Shown here one piece after another: positions 47,052 through 57,257 of a DNA stretch of 64,000 bases; within the stretch, counting starts at the first letter, position 1; every line of letters starts with the position of its first letter. The DNA is taken from the NCBI GenBank assembly GCA_027422505.1, contig JAPQWV010000367.1:496001-560000 (forward strand). Reading direction: 5' to 3'. The DNA is from Craterostigma plantagineum. Lineage: Eukaryota > Streptophyta > Magnoliopsida > Lamiales > Linderniaceae. The translations under genes were made by a program, and so were the position numbers. The notes beneath the pieces are model-generated. The model saw nothing but the letters and a program-made list of their open reading frames with translations. It was not told where the DNA came from and did not search any database.

Positions 47052-48217
47052 GGGATAATTGCAATTTTCGTTCCCGAGTTATACCCCAAAATCACTTTTG
47101 GTCCCCCGAAAACACGCGTCATCGCTGTTAGTCCCTCAGTTATCATCCGTTAATCAGTAATCGTCCTTACCGTCAGTCGATCGTAAAAAACTAACGGATT
47201 GACCGGCTAACACCGTTAAAACGGTTTAGCGACGAAAAATCCGTCGCTAAATTAGAAAAATTAAAAAAATAAATAAATAGAGATAAGTAACGAAATTTCC
47301 GTCGCTAAATAGGAAAATAAAAAAATACAGTAGCGACGGAAATTCCGTCGCTAAATCAGAACAATAATAAAAAAAATAAGTACGTGTTAGCGACGGAATT
47401 TCCGTCGCGAAATCGGAAAATTTTAAAAAATAAATTAAACAAATACAGTTTAGCGACATAATAAATTACTTTTATTTTTTTGAAATTATTATTTCCAATT
47501 ATCCAAAATGGGACTCTGATCAGGCTTTTCTCGTCGTCACAGCTGCATGAATCTGCATCTGCAAGGATGTGGCACAGTCTTTGTACTCAAACCAGTCATG
47601 CTTATCCGTCTGAAACCCAACAAAAATAATAAATAAAATTGGAGATGAAATAATTTTCATGAGATTTGAAAAAAGAAAAGGTAAGTATATTTAATTGTTG
47701 TATACCCATCGGATGTCATGTAGGTGTGGTATTCCCTAGTCATGAAAGCAACTTGGTCCGAGTTTAGTATGTTATTATTTATTTAATTGTTGAAAAAAAT
47801 GTCTTCTGTATTTATTTAATTTTTTTATTTAAATTTTCCGATTTAGCGACGGAATTTCCGTCGCTAACACGTACTTATTTTTATTTTTGTTCTGATTTGG
47901 TGACGGAATTTCCGTCGCTAAACTGTATTTTTTTTATTCTCCTATGTAGCGACGGGAATTCCGTCGCTAATCTCTATTTATTTATTTTTTTAAAATTTTT
48001 CTGATTTAGCGACGGATTTTCCGTCGCTAAAATCCGTCGCTAGTCCATTTTAACGGTGTTAGCCGGTCAATCCGTTAGTTTTTTACGGACAACTGACGGG
48101 AAGGACGATTACTGATTAACGGATGATAACTGAGGGACTAACAGTGATGACGCGTGTTTTCGGGGGACCAAAAGTGATTTTGGGGTATAACTCGGGGACG
48201 AAAATTGCAATTATCCC
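47052..48217. mobile_element. Mutator-type foldback element with long inverted arms
   Basis: A 1166-bp insertion whose ends GGGATAATTGCAATTTTCG and its inverse are part of inverted arms of about 400 bp (47052-47455 and 47843-48217). It is flanked by a 10-bp duplication with one mismatch (AGATAAGTTG / ACATAAGTTG), which fits the 8-11 bp duplications of MULEs. The inner halves of both arms are arrays of palindromes of the form TTTAGCGACGGAAATTCCGT plus CGCTAAA, at about 47-60 bp spacing, four or more per arm. The central 390 bp differs and contains an exon-like segment. No transposase is present. Confidence 0.78.
47520..47609 (-). pseudogene. Exon-like gene fragment inside the foldback element
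   Basis: On the minus strand a 29-codon open segment (DKHDWFEYKDCATSLQMQ in its middle, then IHAAVTTRKA and a stop) follows a good acceptor (TTTCAG at 47610-47615). Codon use and composition look like a real terminal exon. It sits in the unique centre of the MULE-type element, as captured host fragments do in Pack-MULEs. I do not recognise the parent gene. Confidence 0.45.
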
Positions 48218-48364
48218 ACATAAGTTGCTACACACGCAAATTAAGGTGCAATAAAAAAGTGTATATGTTGACCATGTTTTTAAAGAATATTTAATATTAT
48301 TATATTGATTGTTTGTGACAGTTTTATGCTAAATAAGGAAATTTGATAAAATTATTATGACATC

Positions 48365-48825
48365 TGTGACGCCCGGGGCCGATGAGGGCGGGGAGTGATC
48401 ACCGGTGCCAGAGAGGTGCACGGACAAGGAGCGGCTCCTGGCAGGCTTCTAGGCGAAGGGGTATATGAACGAACCGATCCGACACCCGAATGAGAGGGGA
48501 TTCTGAGACTGACAATGTATGGGCGTGTCAGGCTAAGAATCGTATAAGAGAATTGATAGTACTACTCTTATCACCAAGGTCGACCTACCTTTTCGGGAGT
48601 CCATCCGAATGAACTTCAAGAGCGTGCTTGACTTGAAGCAATCTTGGGATGGGTGACCCCCTGAAGTTTGCCCAGGGTGCGTGTGAGCGATGACGAAGCA
48701 CGCTGAAAAGGTTAAATGGTGGTACAGTGGGGCCAGACTATCTGTTGGAGTGTTGTGGGTCCAACCCCACGTGTCCCGGTAGGACCGATGCTACAGTGAC
48801 GCCCGGTATGGGACGGGTCGTTACA
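48365..48825. mobile_element. Solo LTR inserted in the Stowaway MITE
   Basis: 461 bp starting TGTGACGCCC and ending GTCGTTACA (TG...CA), with a perfect 5-bp target duplication ACATC at 48360-48364 and 48826-48830. It is GC-rich compared with its surroundings. No internal retrotransposon domain lies next to it, so it is a solo LTR left by LTR-LTR recombination, or a very small TRIM-like unit. A Gypsy origin is likely from the TGTGACGCCC terminus, but this is not shown. Confidence 0.78.
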
Positions 48826-48988
48826 ACATCCGAAATGAAAAAGTGTGATAAAATTAGCGGAACAGAAAGAGTATTTGAAACGATTGTCATAGACTTGGAC
48901 GTAGGGATGGCAATTTTTTTGGACCATGCCCATACCCATAAGACCCTACCCATTAATTATGGGTATGAGTCTTTAAAAATTAAACTTA

Positions 48989-49650
48989 GGGGGTGTTTGT
49001 TTTGGGGTGATCTTCCAAAACATCACCGTGATCCTCTCGTTTATTTATCACTTATCACTCTGTTTGTTTAGTCTAGGTGATAAGTCACCATCGGAATGAT
49101 GGATCACCTAGGTGATGAAAATGGAGTGATATTTCATATTTCAGATCACCCCAAAAAATCTAGGTGATCCAACATCATGGTGATGTGGTGATCTATCTAA
49201 CTTTTTAATGGGCGAGAATGCCCCTCATATTTTAGCATATTACTTTATATGCCATTATAAATATAATTACATGATAAACATAATTAAATCTTACAATATT
49301 CCAGTTATTTAAAAATATTAAAACTTATATTAAAAAAGTAGAAATATAAATAATGCTTATAAATTAAATGTATATTTTAATATATTAATGATTATCACAT
49401 AAAATATCACCTTAAAAATACATTATTTAAGTCATATAGATAAGGTCAAATATGACATTTACACAACGTCACCCTACACATCAGAGTGACTAAACAAACA
49501 GAATACTTCAATATCACGTTGATCTGCAAAATGAAATATCACCTTAAAACAAACACACTGATGACATAACACCTTGATCCACATTCCGGTGATACCTACA
49601 TCACCGATACGTATCACCGTAATGTTGGATCACCTAAAACAAACACCCCC
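48989..49650. mobile_element. Tourist-like (PIF/Harbinger) MITE
   Basis: A 662-bp element with termini GGGGGTGTTTGTTTT and AAAACAAACACCCCC, flanked by TTA on both sides, the target duplication of PIF/Harbinger elements. The subterminal ATCACC/GGTGAT words repeat many times on both sides as inverted clusters. It is non-coding and sits inside the TAGGGATGG-ended repeat. Confidence 0.85.
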
Positions 49651-49814
49651 TTAATGGGTATTGATCAGATCCAGATCCAATTAAATTAATTTGGATCTTA
49701 AATGGGTATTACCCATTTGACAAAACCATTTAAACTAAAATTTGAACTTACTATTCTTATCTATGTCCGATTGTGGTGCGGTATAGTGGGCGTGTTTAGC
49801 TATACATGATAGGA

Positions 49815-49815
49815 T

Positions 49816-49878
<63 letters not shown>
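49815..49878. repeat. (CA)n(GA)n microsatellite
   Basis: Six CA units are followed by about 26 uninterrupted GA units. Confidence 0.95.
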
Positions 49879-49881
<3 letters not shown>

Positions 49882-50090
49882 TTCAGATTAGTTATTTAAT
49901 TGAAGCATTGGTCAAGTCAATATTCTCTCTTAATTCAAGCCATTCATCTAATATATCATATCCCAAATTTGATGATTTTTCTTACAAGTAAATCTCTGTG
50001 AGATATAACTACAGTTGTCTGATAAAGCACTGTCAATTTGCAATAAAAATATATAACATAATAATAGAATTGAAGAATGGTTCCTATTGG

Positions 50091-50616
50091 GGTTGCAAAC
50101 GGATCCAACTTTTTTGGTTCGATTCGCGATTCGATTCGAAATTTTAAGATTCGAATTTGAATATTTAGAATACGAATCCGAATATGAATATTGTTTTTAT
50201 TCGAGAAATATCCGAATACGAATATGAAATCACAATATTTGATTCGAATCTTAATAGAATTATTCAATTATAAATATTTTTAATATATATTTATAAATTT
50301 TAATATGTTATAATAATCGTAGTTTAATAGACCCATTAAAATATGGGGTAGTATCTTTCAATATATATTTCAATATAATATATGACACTTCAATAAAACA
50401 TTTAAATATAGTATATTATGATTCAATATATGTATAAAATATAATTTTTAACAATTCAATTATTTATATTTTATTGAATAGATAATAAAAGATTACTTTG
50501 AATACAAATATTCGATATTCGACTCTAATATTCAATAAATATTCGAATTCGAAAAAGAACCGATTTTATGATTCGTTTAAATACTCGAGTAATCGTATTC
50601 GTCTTCGATTGCCATC
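50091..50616. repeat. Degenerate ATTCGAAT-rich repeat
   Basis: The left part (GGTTGCAAACGGATCC, then many GATTCGAAT/TCGAATAC words) and the right part (GAATATTCGAATTCG to CGATTGCCATCC) are loosely inverted, suggesting an old foldback-type element. The ends are not sharp. Confidence 0.4.
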
Positions 50617-51199
50617 CTAATTTGATAGAATATTGTGGTATTCGATTCGATTCGTTTGGATCTCTAGGTCATATACTACGTGCCGCAGGAATTGCTGTAT
50701 GTAACGCATGACCAGCCTTTGAGGATGTAATGAGAAATAAATAACTTTTTACAATATTACTATATATAATAAATATATACTACTTATAAATGAACAGTTT
50801 TTTCGTTTTCGTAATTCTTAAATATCAAACTTTGTAATCATTTCTTATATAACAGCTTGACTATTGCTATCATTGCTATTGTTATATTAATTGATACTAC
50901 AAAGTACTTATTGGTTCATTTAGTTAATTTTCTGTTAAAAGTTAAATATTCATTCAATTCCCAATTAAGACTCGTTTACCCGTTAAATTTAATGAATTTG
51001 GGTCCATACCCAATTAGTTGGACCCATCAAAGATTGGGTAGGGTTCATACCCATTTATTTTAATTGGGTTTGGATATGGGTCTAAGTGTGTCTACCCATA
51101 CCCTACCCATTCCCATCCCTATCTAGATGCTATGGGAGGAGTGCTCTAATTTCGCATTGTCATGAAAATAGTATTTTCCGATAATAAAAAAATAAAACT

Positions 51200-51490
51200 T
51201 GTTATGAATATTAAGAAATAAATTAAGATGTGGATGCTTTTGAATTATTGTATTAAATGTTGTGAAAATTAGATGTGTATTAATTGATAAGATGCTGTGT
51301 ATAATTATAATAAATGTTGTGAATTTTTGGTGTAATAGTGAAATTTGTAGTAGTATAAATATGTGACTTGGGATTGTGTAAATTGTATTAAGAATTATTA
51401 ATAAAGAAGTTATTATCTCTCAAGTTATCTCTCTATATTACTATAATCGTAATTAATAAAACACGTGATCGTTATAATATTTTTATAACA
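51200..51490 (+). repeat. 5' LTR of the copia element
   Basis: 291 bp beginning TGTTATGAATATTAAG and ending TTTTTATAACA. It contains a TATAAATATG-like promoter motif near 51354. It pairs with the LTR at 56698. Confidence 0.92.
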
Positions 51491-51633
51491 CGTTATCAGC
51501 ACGAGGCTTTAACTAACCGAGATTCGCTGACGTCATCACTCCGAGCACGAGTTCCGACCATTTGAATTTCGTCAACGTCATCACGCCAAGGTATAATATA
51601 TACATTTTATTTTCATATCTTACAACACAAAAA

Positions 51634-51702
51634 GCCCGCTAGCTCTCGCGGTAACCCCCACAAACTTGTGGCGTGAGCACCAGATTTCGAATCCTGGGGC
51701 GT
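51634..51702 (+). other. tRNA-like/SINE-head-like sequence in the copia leader
   Basis: A box A-like TAGCTCTCGCGGT (51640-51652) and a box B-like GATTTCGAATCC (51683-51694) lie about 30 bp apart, the layout of RNA polymerase III internal promoters in tRNAs and tRNA-derived SINE heads. A full tRNA cloverleaf cannot be drawn, so it is not a functional tRNA gene. Confidence 0.4.
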
Positions 51703-51824
51703 TGACTTTTAATACTATGCCATTTTAATTCAAATTTGACTTTTTACTTTTATCACAGTAAGGTTAATATTATTTACGCTTCGAACTATTTTTCTTAAAC
51801 AATTGTTATATTCTTGATAGTAAA

Positions 51825-52824
51825 ATGTCGAATCCTCCAAAGCTTGATATTGTTGCTCTGGATATCACGGGCAAGAACTATTTGTCATGGATTTTGGATG
51901 CCGAAATCCACCTTGAATCGAAAGGCCTGGGAACTACTATACAAGCTGATAATACGGCATCGAGCCAAGACAAGGCCATGATATTTCTCCGTCACCACCT
52001 TCACGAAAGTTTAAAGGTGGAATATCACACTGTGAAAGATCCACTTATTTTGTGGACTAATTTAAAAGAAAGGTACGACCATCAGAGGACTGTGATCCTA
52101 CCAAATGTCCAATATGAATGGACAAACTTACGATTCTAAGATTATAAATCTGTAAGTGATTATAATTCTGCTATGTTCAGAATTACTTCTCAATTAAGAC
52201 TGTGTGGACAGGAAGTTACAGAAGCAAGTATGATGGAGAATACCTTTACCACGTTCCATGCAGCAAATTTGTTGTTACAACAACAATATCGTGAAAAGGG
52301 TTTCAAGAAATATTCAGAATTAATTTCATGTCTCCTAGTTGCGGAACAAATAATGAGTTATTATTGAAGAACCATCAATCACGACCAACGGGCTCTGCTC
52401 CAATTCCTGAAGTCAATATGAACAATTACCAAAGTGATCGAGGCAATAGCTTTCGCGGTCATGGAAGGTATAATAATCGAGGTCGTGGAGGTGGTCGTGG
52501 TCGTGGCCGAGGTCGTGGCCGTAGCCAACAACACTATGGTAATTATAATAATTTTCATCTGAAAAGGAAAAATGAAAACAAAATGGAAACCGGCGAACGA
52601 CCAAAAAGGCGATTCGAGGACCATGTTCTCGTTGTGGCATGAAAGGTCATTATGCTCGTACTTGTCGTGTGGCAAAACATCTTGTTGAGCTCTATAAAAA
52701 ATCACTTGAAAAAGGAAAGAAAGTTGAGACAAACTTTGTCCAAGAGGAAGGAGGTTCTAATCTCAACCTCGACGATATTCCCCACATCGATCTTGAAGAA
52801 TTTCTCGCCGATCATAATGAATAA
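51825..52824 (+). pseudogene. Broken copia Gag coding region
   Basis: The first frame (from 51825) starts MSNPPKLDIVALDITGKNY, a copia Gag N terminus, and stops at 52137-52139. The reading continues in the next blocks (FRITSQLRLCG; an Arg/Gly-rich GRGRGRGRGR segment; the zinc knuckle CGMKGHYARTC at about 52636-52668). At least two frame changes occur, near 52350 and 52630. The last block ends at 52824. The product cannot be made as one protein. Confidence 0.8.
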
Positions 52825-52854
52825 AAGACTTATTATTGTGTATCGTATTGATAT

Positions 52855-52990
52855 TTTATGTACGTGTGCTGTATAATCATGAATTGTATTACGTAAGTGT
52901 GATGTATTATCATGAATTTTATTTACGTATGTGTGCTGTATTATCATAAAATTGAAGTACGTATGTGTGTTGTATTATGATGAATTTTAT
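52855..52990 (+). repeat. Four-copy minisatellite between gag and pol
   Basis: About four diverged copies of a 33-36 bp unit of the form TACGTATGTGTGCTGTATTA plus TCATGAATTTTAT, in the space between the Gag end and the protease frame. It separates the two coding blocks and adds stop codons. Confidence 0.7.
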
Positions 52991-53031
52991 GTATAATTAA
53001 TAATTATTGTGTTTTATTATTTTCTTGAGGA

Positions 53032-56000
53032 ATGAACACACGTGGAGATATATGTCTTGTGGACAGCGCAACGACTCACACAATACTCACGTATAAGAAA
53101 TATTTCATCCGATTGATTACTCAAGAAGCAAATGTTAATACTATTTCGGGAATTACAAAATTGATTGAAGGCTCTGGAAGAGCCAATATCTTATTATCCG
53201 GAGGAACAAAATTGCATATTGAAAATGCATTATATTCTTCGAAGTCTCATAGAAATTTATTGAGTTTTAAAGACATCCGTAAAAACGGATATCATATTGA
53301 GACTACAAAAGAAGGGGATAATGAATACCTTCAAATCACAAACGTGATTTTAAATAAGAAATGCGTTATAGAAAAATTATCCGCATTATCCTCCGGTTTA
53401 TACTATGCGTATATTAATGCAATTGAGTCGAATTTTATAAACAATAATTTATTTGTGGTGTGGCATGACCGGTTAGGCCATCCCGGTTCAACTATGATGC
53501 GAAGAATAATTGAGAACTCATGTGGACACACTTTGAAAAATAAGAAGATTATTCAATCCAATGAGTTATCATGTGATGCTTGCTCGAAAGGAAAATTAAT
53601 CGTTAGACCATCACCGGTAAAATTGAAGAATGAATCTATTATGTTTTTAGAACGTATTCAAGGCGATATTTGTGGACCAATTCATCCATCATGTGTTCCA
53701 TTTAGATACTTCATGGTTTTAATGATGCATCAACTAAATGGTCACATGTATCATTATTATCAACACGCAATGTTGCGTTTGCTAGACTGCTTACTCAGTT
53801 AATTCGATTACGAGTACATTTTCCTGATTATCCAGTTAAGAAAATACGTCTTGATAATGCTGGTGAATTCACCTCTAAAGCATTTAATGAATATTGTATG
53901 TCTATTGGGATTGATGTTGAACATCCTGTAGCACATGTTCATATTCAAAATGACTTGCTGAATCATTAATAAAAAGATTACAATTAATAGCAAGACCATT
54001 ACTAATGAAGTCGAAACTTCCATTATCGTGTTGGGGATATGCTATTTTGCATGCAGCATCACTTATTCGCATTCGACCAACAAGTTATCATAATGTTCCC
54101 CATTACAAATGGTTTTCGATCAGGAACCGGATATTTCTCATTTAAGAATTTTTGGATGTGCAGTATATGTCCCAATTGCTCCACCACAACGCACTAAAAT
54201 GGGACCTCAAAGAAAATTGGGAATATATGTTGGATTTGAATCTAAGTCAATACTAAAATATTTAGAACCATTGACAGGAGATTTATTTACAGCTCGATTT
54301 GCCGACTGTCATTTTGATGAATCAAAATTTCCAACATTAGGGGGAGATAAAGAAAATAAACAGCTGGTTAAAGATATTAGTTGGAATGAATTATCATTGG
54401 CTCATTTTGATCCTCGTACAAAAGAATGTGAACTTGAAGTTCAAAAGATAATTCATTTACAAAATTTAGCAAATCAATTGCCAGACAGTTTTACTGACCA
54501 GAAAAGGTTACTAAATCGCATATACCAGCTGTTAATGCTCCTGTTTGAATTGATATTTCTAATGATATTTCTAATAATAAAATTGAGCCGAAACCACAGT
54601 TGAAATGTGGTAGGCCCTCGGGATCCAAAGACAAGAATCCTCGTAAAAGAAAAGAAGCAAATAAAATAGATGGTCAAATCGAGGACACGTCAACTCTAAG
54701 AGATTCTATGGACATAAATAAATCCGATCAGGTACCTGAAAGTTGTGAAAATATTGAAAATGAAGAGATCTCAATAAATTATGCCCATAATGGAATAAGA
54801 TGGAACCGAGAGGAAGTCAACGTTGACGATGCTTTCTCATTTAACGTAGCGCTACATGATATTAATGAAAATGAGGATCATGAACCAAAATCTATAAATG
54901 AATGTCGACAAAGAAGTGATTGGCCAAAATGGAAAGATGCAATTGAGACAGAATTAAAATCACTTGACAAACGAAAAGTATTCGGACCCGTGGTCCGTAT
55001 TCCAGAATATGTAAAGCCGGTTGGATATAGATGGGTTTTCACTAGAAAGAAAAATGAAAGCGGTGAAATTGTGAGATACAAAGCACGGCTTCTTGCTCAA
55101 GGCTTTTCACAAAGACCTGGCATTGGTTATGAAGAGACTTATTCTCCTGTGGTGGATGCAACACTTTTTCGTTATCTAATTAGACTGGCAGTACGTGAAG
55201 GGCTCGATATGCATCTTATGGATGTTGTCACTGCATACTTGTATGGAACACTCGATAGTGACATCTACACGAAACTCCCTGAGGGATTTCGTTTGCCTGA
55301 AAATTCAGGATTTCGAAATGAGTACTCAATGTTGAATAAATCGCTCTACGGATTAAAACAATCAGGGCGTATGTCGTATAACCGTTTAAGTGATTATTTA
55401 CTAAAAGAGGGGTATAAAAATGATCAAACATGCCCTTGTATTTTCATGAGAAGAAGTGGAAATGAATTTGTCATCATTGCCGTTTATGTTGATGACTTAA
55501 ATATAATAGGAACTCCTCAAGAGTTAAATAAGGCTATTACATGTTTAAAACGAGAATTCGAAATGAAAGATCTCGGAAGAACGAAATTTGTCTCGGACTA
55601 CAAATTGAATATTTAAACAATGGAATATTTGTCCATCAAGAGACTTATACAAAGAAGATCTTGAAAAGATTTTATATGGACAAAGCGCATCCATTAACTA
55701 CTCCAATGATAGTACGATCTCTTGATGTGAATAAAGATCCGTTCAGACCATGCGATGATAATGAAGAAATACTTGGTGCTGAAGATCTTAGTGCTATTGG
55801 AGCATTAATGTATCTTACAAGTCATACTAGACCTGATATAGCTTTTGCAGTGAATTTATTAGCAAGATATAGTTCTTCACCAACTAAACGACATTGGAAT
55901 GAGATCAAACAAATATTCCGTTATCTTCAAGGAACTACGGATGCGGGATTATTTTATTCGAATGATTCACAATCAAGTTTAGTTGGCTATGCAGATGCGG

Positions 56001-56602
56001 GATTTCTATTCGATCCGCATAACGGACGATCGCAAACAGGTTACTTATTTATACATGAAGGCACAACTATTTCATGGCGATCGGTTAAACAAACCTTAAT
56101 TGCTACTTCTTCAAATCATGCTGAAATATTAGCAATTCATGAAGCTAGTCGAGAATGTGTTTGGTTAAGATCTATTATTCAACACATTCAAGACACATGT
56201 GGACTATCTATTGAGAAATTACCTTCTACAATATTATTTGAAGATAATACAGCATGCATATCTCAATTAAAAGAAGGTTACATCAAAGGCGATAGAACAA
56301 AACACATATCACCAAAATTTTTCTTTACGCATGAACTTCAGAAAAATGGTGATATTGATGTACAACAAGTTCGATCAAGTGAAAATCTTGCTGATCTATT
56401 TACTGAAGCACTTCCTCCAAGAATTTTTGAAAATTTGGTATATTCAATTGGAGTCCGAAAACTTAGAGATCTTAAAGGACATCCTCATCAGGGGAGTAAA
56501 TACGCGTTGCACTCTTTTTTCCTTCACTATGGTTCTTCCCCACAGGGTTTTCCTAGTAAGGTTTTTAATGAGGCAACAACTAAAAGCGTATCTAAAGAAT
56601 GA
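53032..56602 (+). pseudogene. Broken copia Pol coding region
   Basis: Blocks in order: protease (LVDSATTHTI, 53032 on), GAG-pre-integrase (WHDRLGHPGS), and an integrase zinc-binding and core segment broken near 53800 and again before 54109. Then the RT (RWVFTRKKNESGEIVRYKAR; YSPVVDATLFRYLIRLA; catalytic YVDDLN at about 55488-55505), a frame change near 55600, and RNase H (ADAGF, SSNHAEILAI, EDNTACI). The usual motifs are visible but no single frame spans them. The element could move only with proteins supplied in trans. Confidence 0.85.
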
Positions 56603-56697
56603 TGTACTATTTTTCCTTCATTAGGTTTTTATCTCACTGAGTTTTTCCTAATAAGGTATTAACGAGGCATATTCTTTGAAAAACATCCAAGGGGGAG

Positions 56698-56982
56698 TGT
56701 TATGAATATTAAGAAATAAATTAAGATGTGGATGCTTTTGAATTATTGTATTAAATGTTGTGAAAATTAGATGTGTATTAATTGATAAGATGATGTGTAT
56801 AATTATAATAAATGTTGTAAATTTTTGGTGTAATAGTAAATTTGTAGTAGTATAAATATGTGATTTGGGATTGTGTAAATTGTATTAAAAATTATTAATA
56901 AAGAAGTTATTATCTCTCAAGTTATGTCTCTATATTACTTTAATCGTAACTAATAAAACAACGTTATAATATTTTTATAACA
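56698..56982 (+). repeat. 3' LTR of the copia element
   Basis: 285 bp, nearly identical to the 5' LTR. It is shorter mainly through a few-base deletion near 56961. Confidence 0.92.
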
Positions 56983-56987
56983 AAACT

Positions 56988-57257
56988 AATATTTTTTTCC
57001 CGATAATAGGCTAGGCAGATGATACAAGCTATGTATATACGGAGATAAATATTACAGTTTCGGCCGCAATATCAAGCCTTGACCGAAAATATACAACGAT
57101 TCGTTTAAATAAGTGTAAACATAACTAAATCTCTGAAATAAGATCAAGCAACTCAAACCAAGAAAAGAGCAGATTGAAGCACACTTGCAACATCTAAGCC
57201 TAATACAACAAACATGTACAGCAGCAGAGGGTAATAACATTAAGTCCATATTCTTCT
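56988..57257. other. Spacer and CAMTA 3'UTR
   Basis: Between the retrotransposon and the CAMTA stop codon. It probably holds the CAMTA 3'UTR; no other feature is seen. Confidence 0.35.

Larger units (their letters stand above)
47019..48871. mobile_element. Stowaway-like MITE split by two later insertions
   Basis: The outer ends CTCCTCCGTCCC (47019) and GGAACAGAAAGAG (ending 48871) are flanked by TA. The internal pieces that remain (48228-48359 and 48831-48871) match the interior of the MITE at 17848-18092 almost word for word (TTTAAGAATATTTAATATTA region, AAGTGTGATAAAATTAG). Removing the two insertions restores a MITE of about 240 bp. Confidence 0.75.
48902..51121. mobile_element. Old compound repeat bounded by TAGGGATGG ends
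   Basis: Ends TAGGGATGGCAAT (48902) and ATTCCCATCCCTA (51121) are inverted. The subterminal parts on both sides are rich in ACCCATACCC / GGGTATGGG words, so the two ends belong together. The flanking octamers match poorly. It contains a Tourist MITE, a GA microsatellite and a second degenerate repeat. A decayed hAT-like non-autonomous element is the best guess. Confidence 0.45.
51200..56982 (+). mobile_element. Complete but coding-defective Ty1-copia retrotransposon
   Basis: A 5783-bp element with a 5' LTR at 51200-51490 and a 3' LTR at 56698-56982, both TG...CA, and a perfect 5-bp target duplication AAACT (51195-51199 and 56983-56987). After the 5' LTR comes a primer-binding-like TTATCAGCACGAG. 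A polypurine tract (AAGGGGGAG) lies just before the 3' LTR. The domain order Gag, protease, integrase, RT, RNase H is that of copia. By eye the LTRs differ at about seven positions plus two short indels, so the insertion is fairly recent. The coding region is interrupted several times (see separate entries). Confidence 0.92.

Noticed and set aside
49806..49991. Open frame with a long Arg-Glu repeat
   Set aside because: It is the translation of the GA microsatellite.
51634..51702. Functional nuclear tRNA gene
   Set aside because: Acceptor and anticodon stems do not pair properly and no anticodon loop could be placed.
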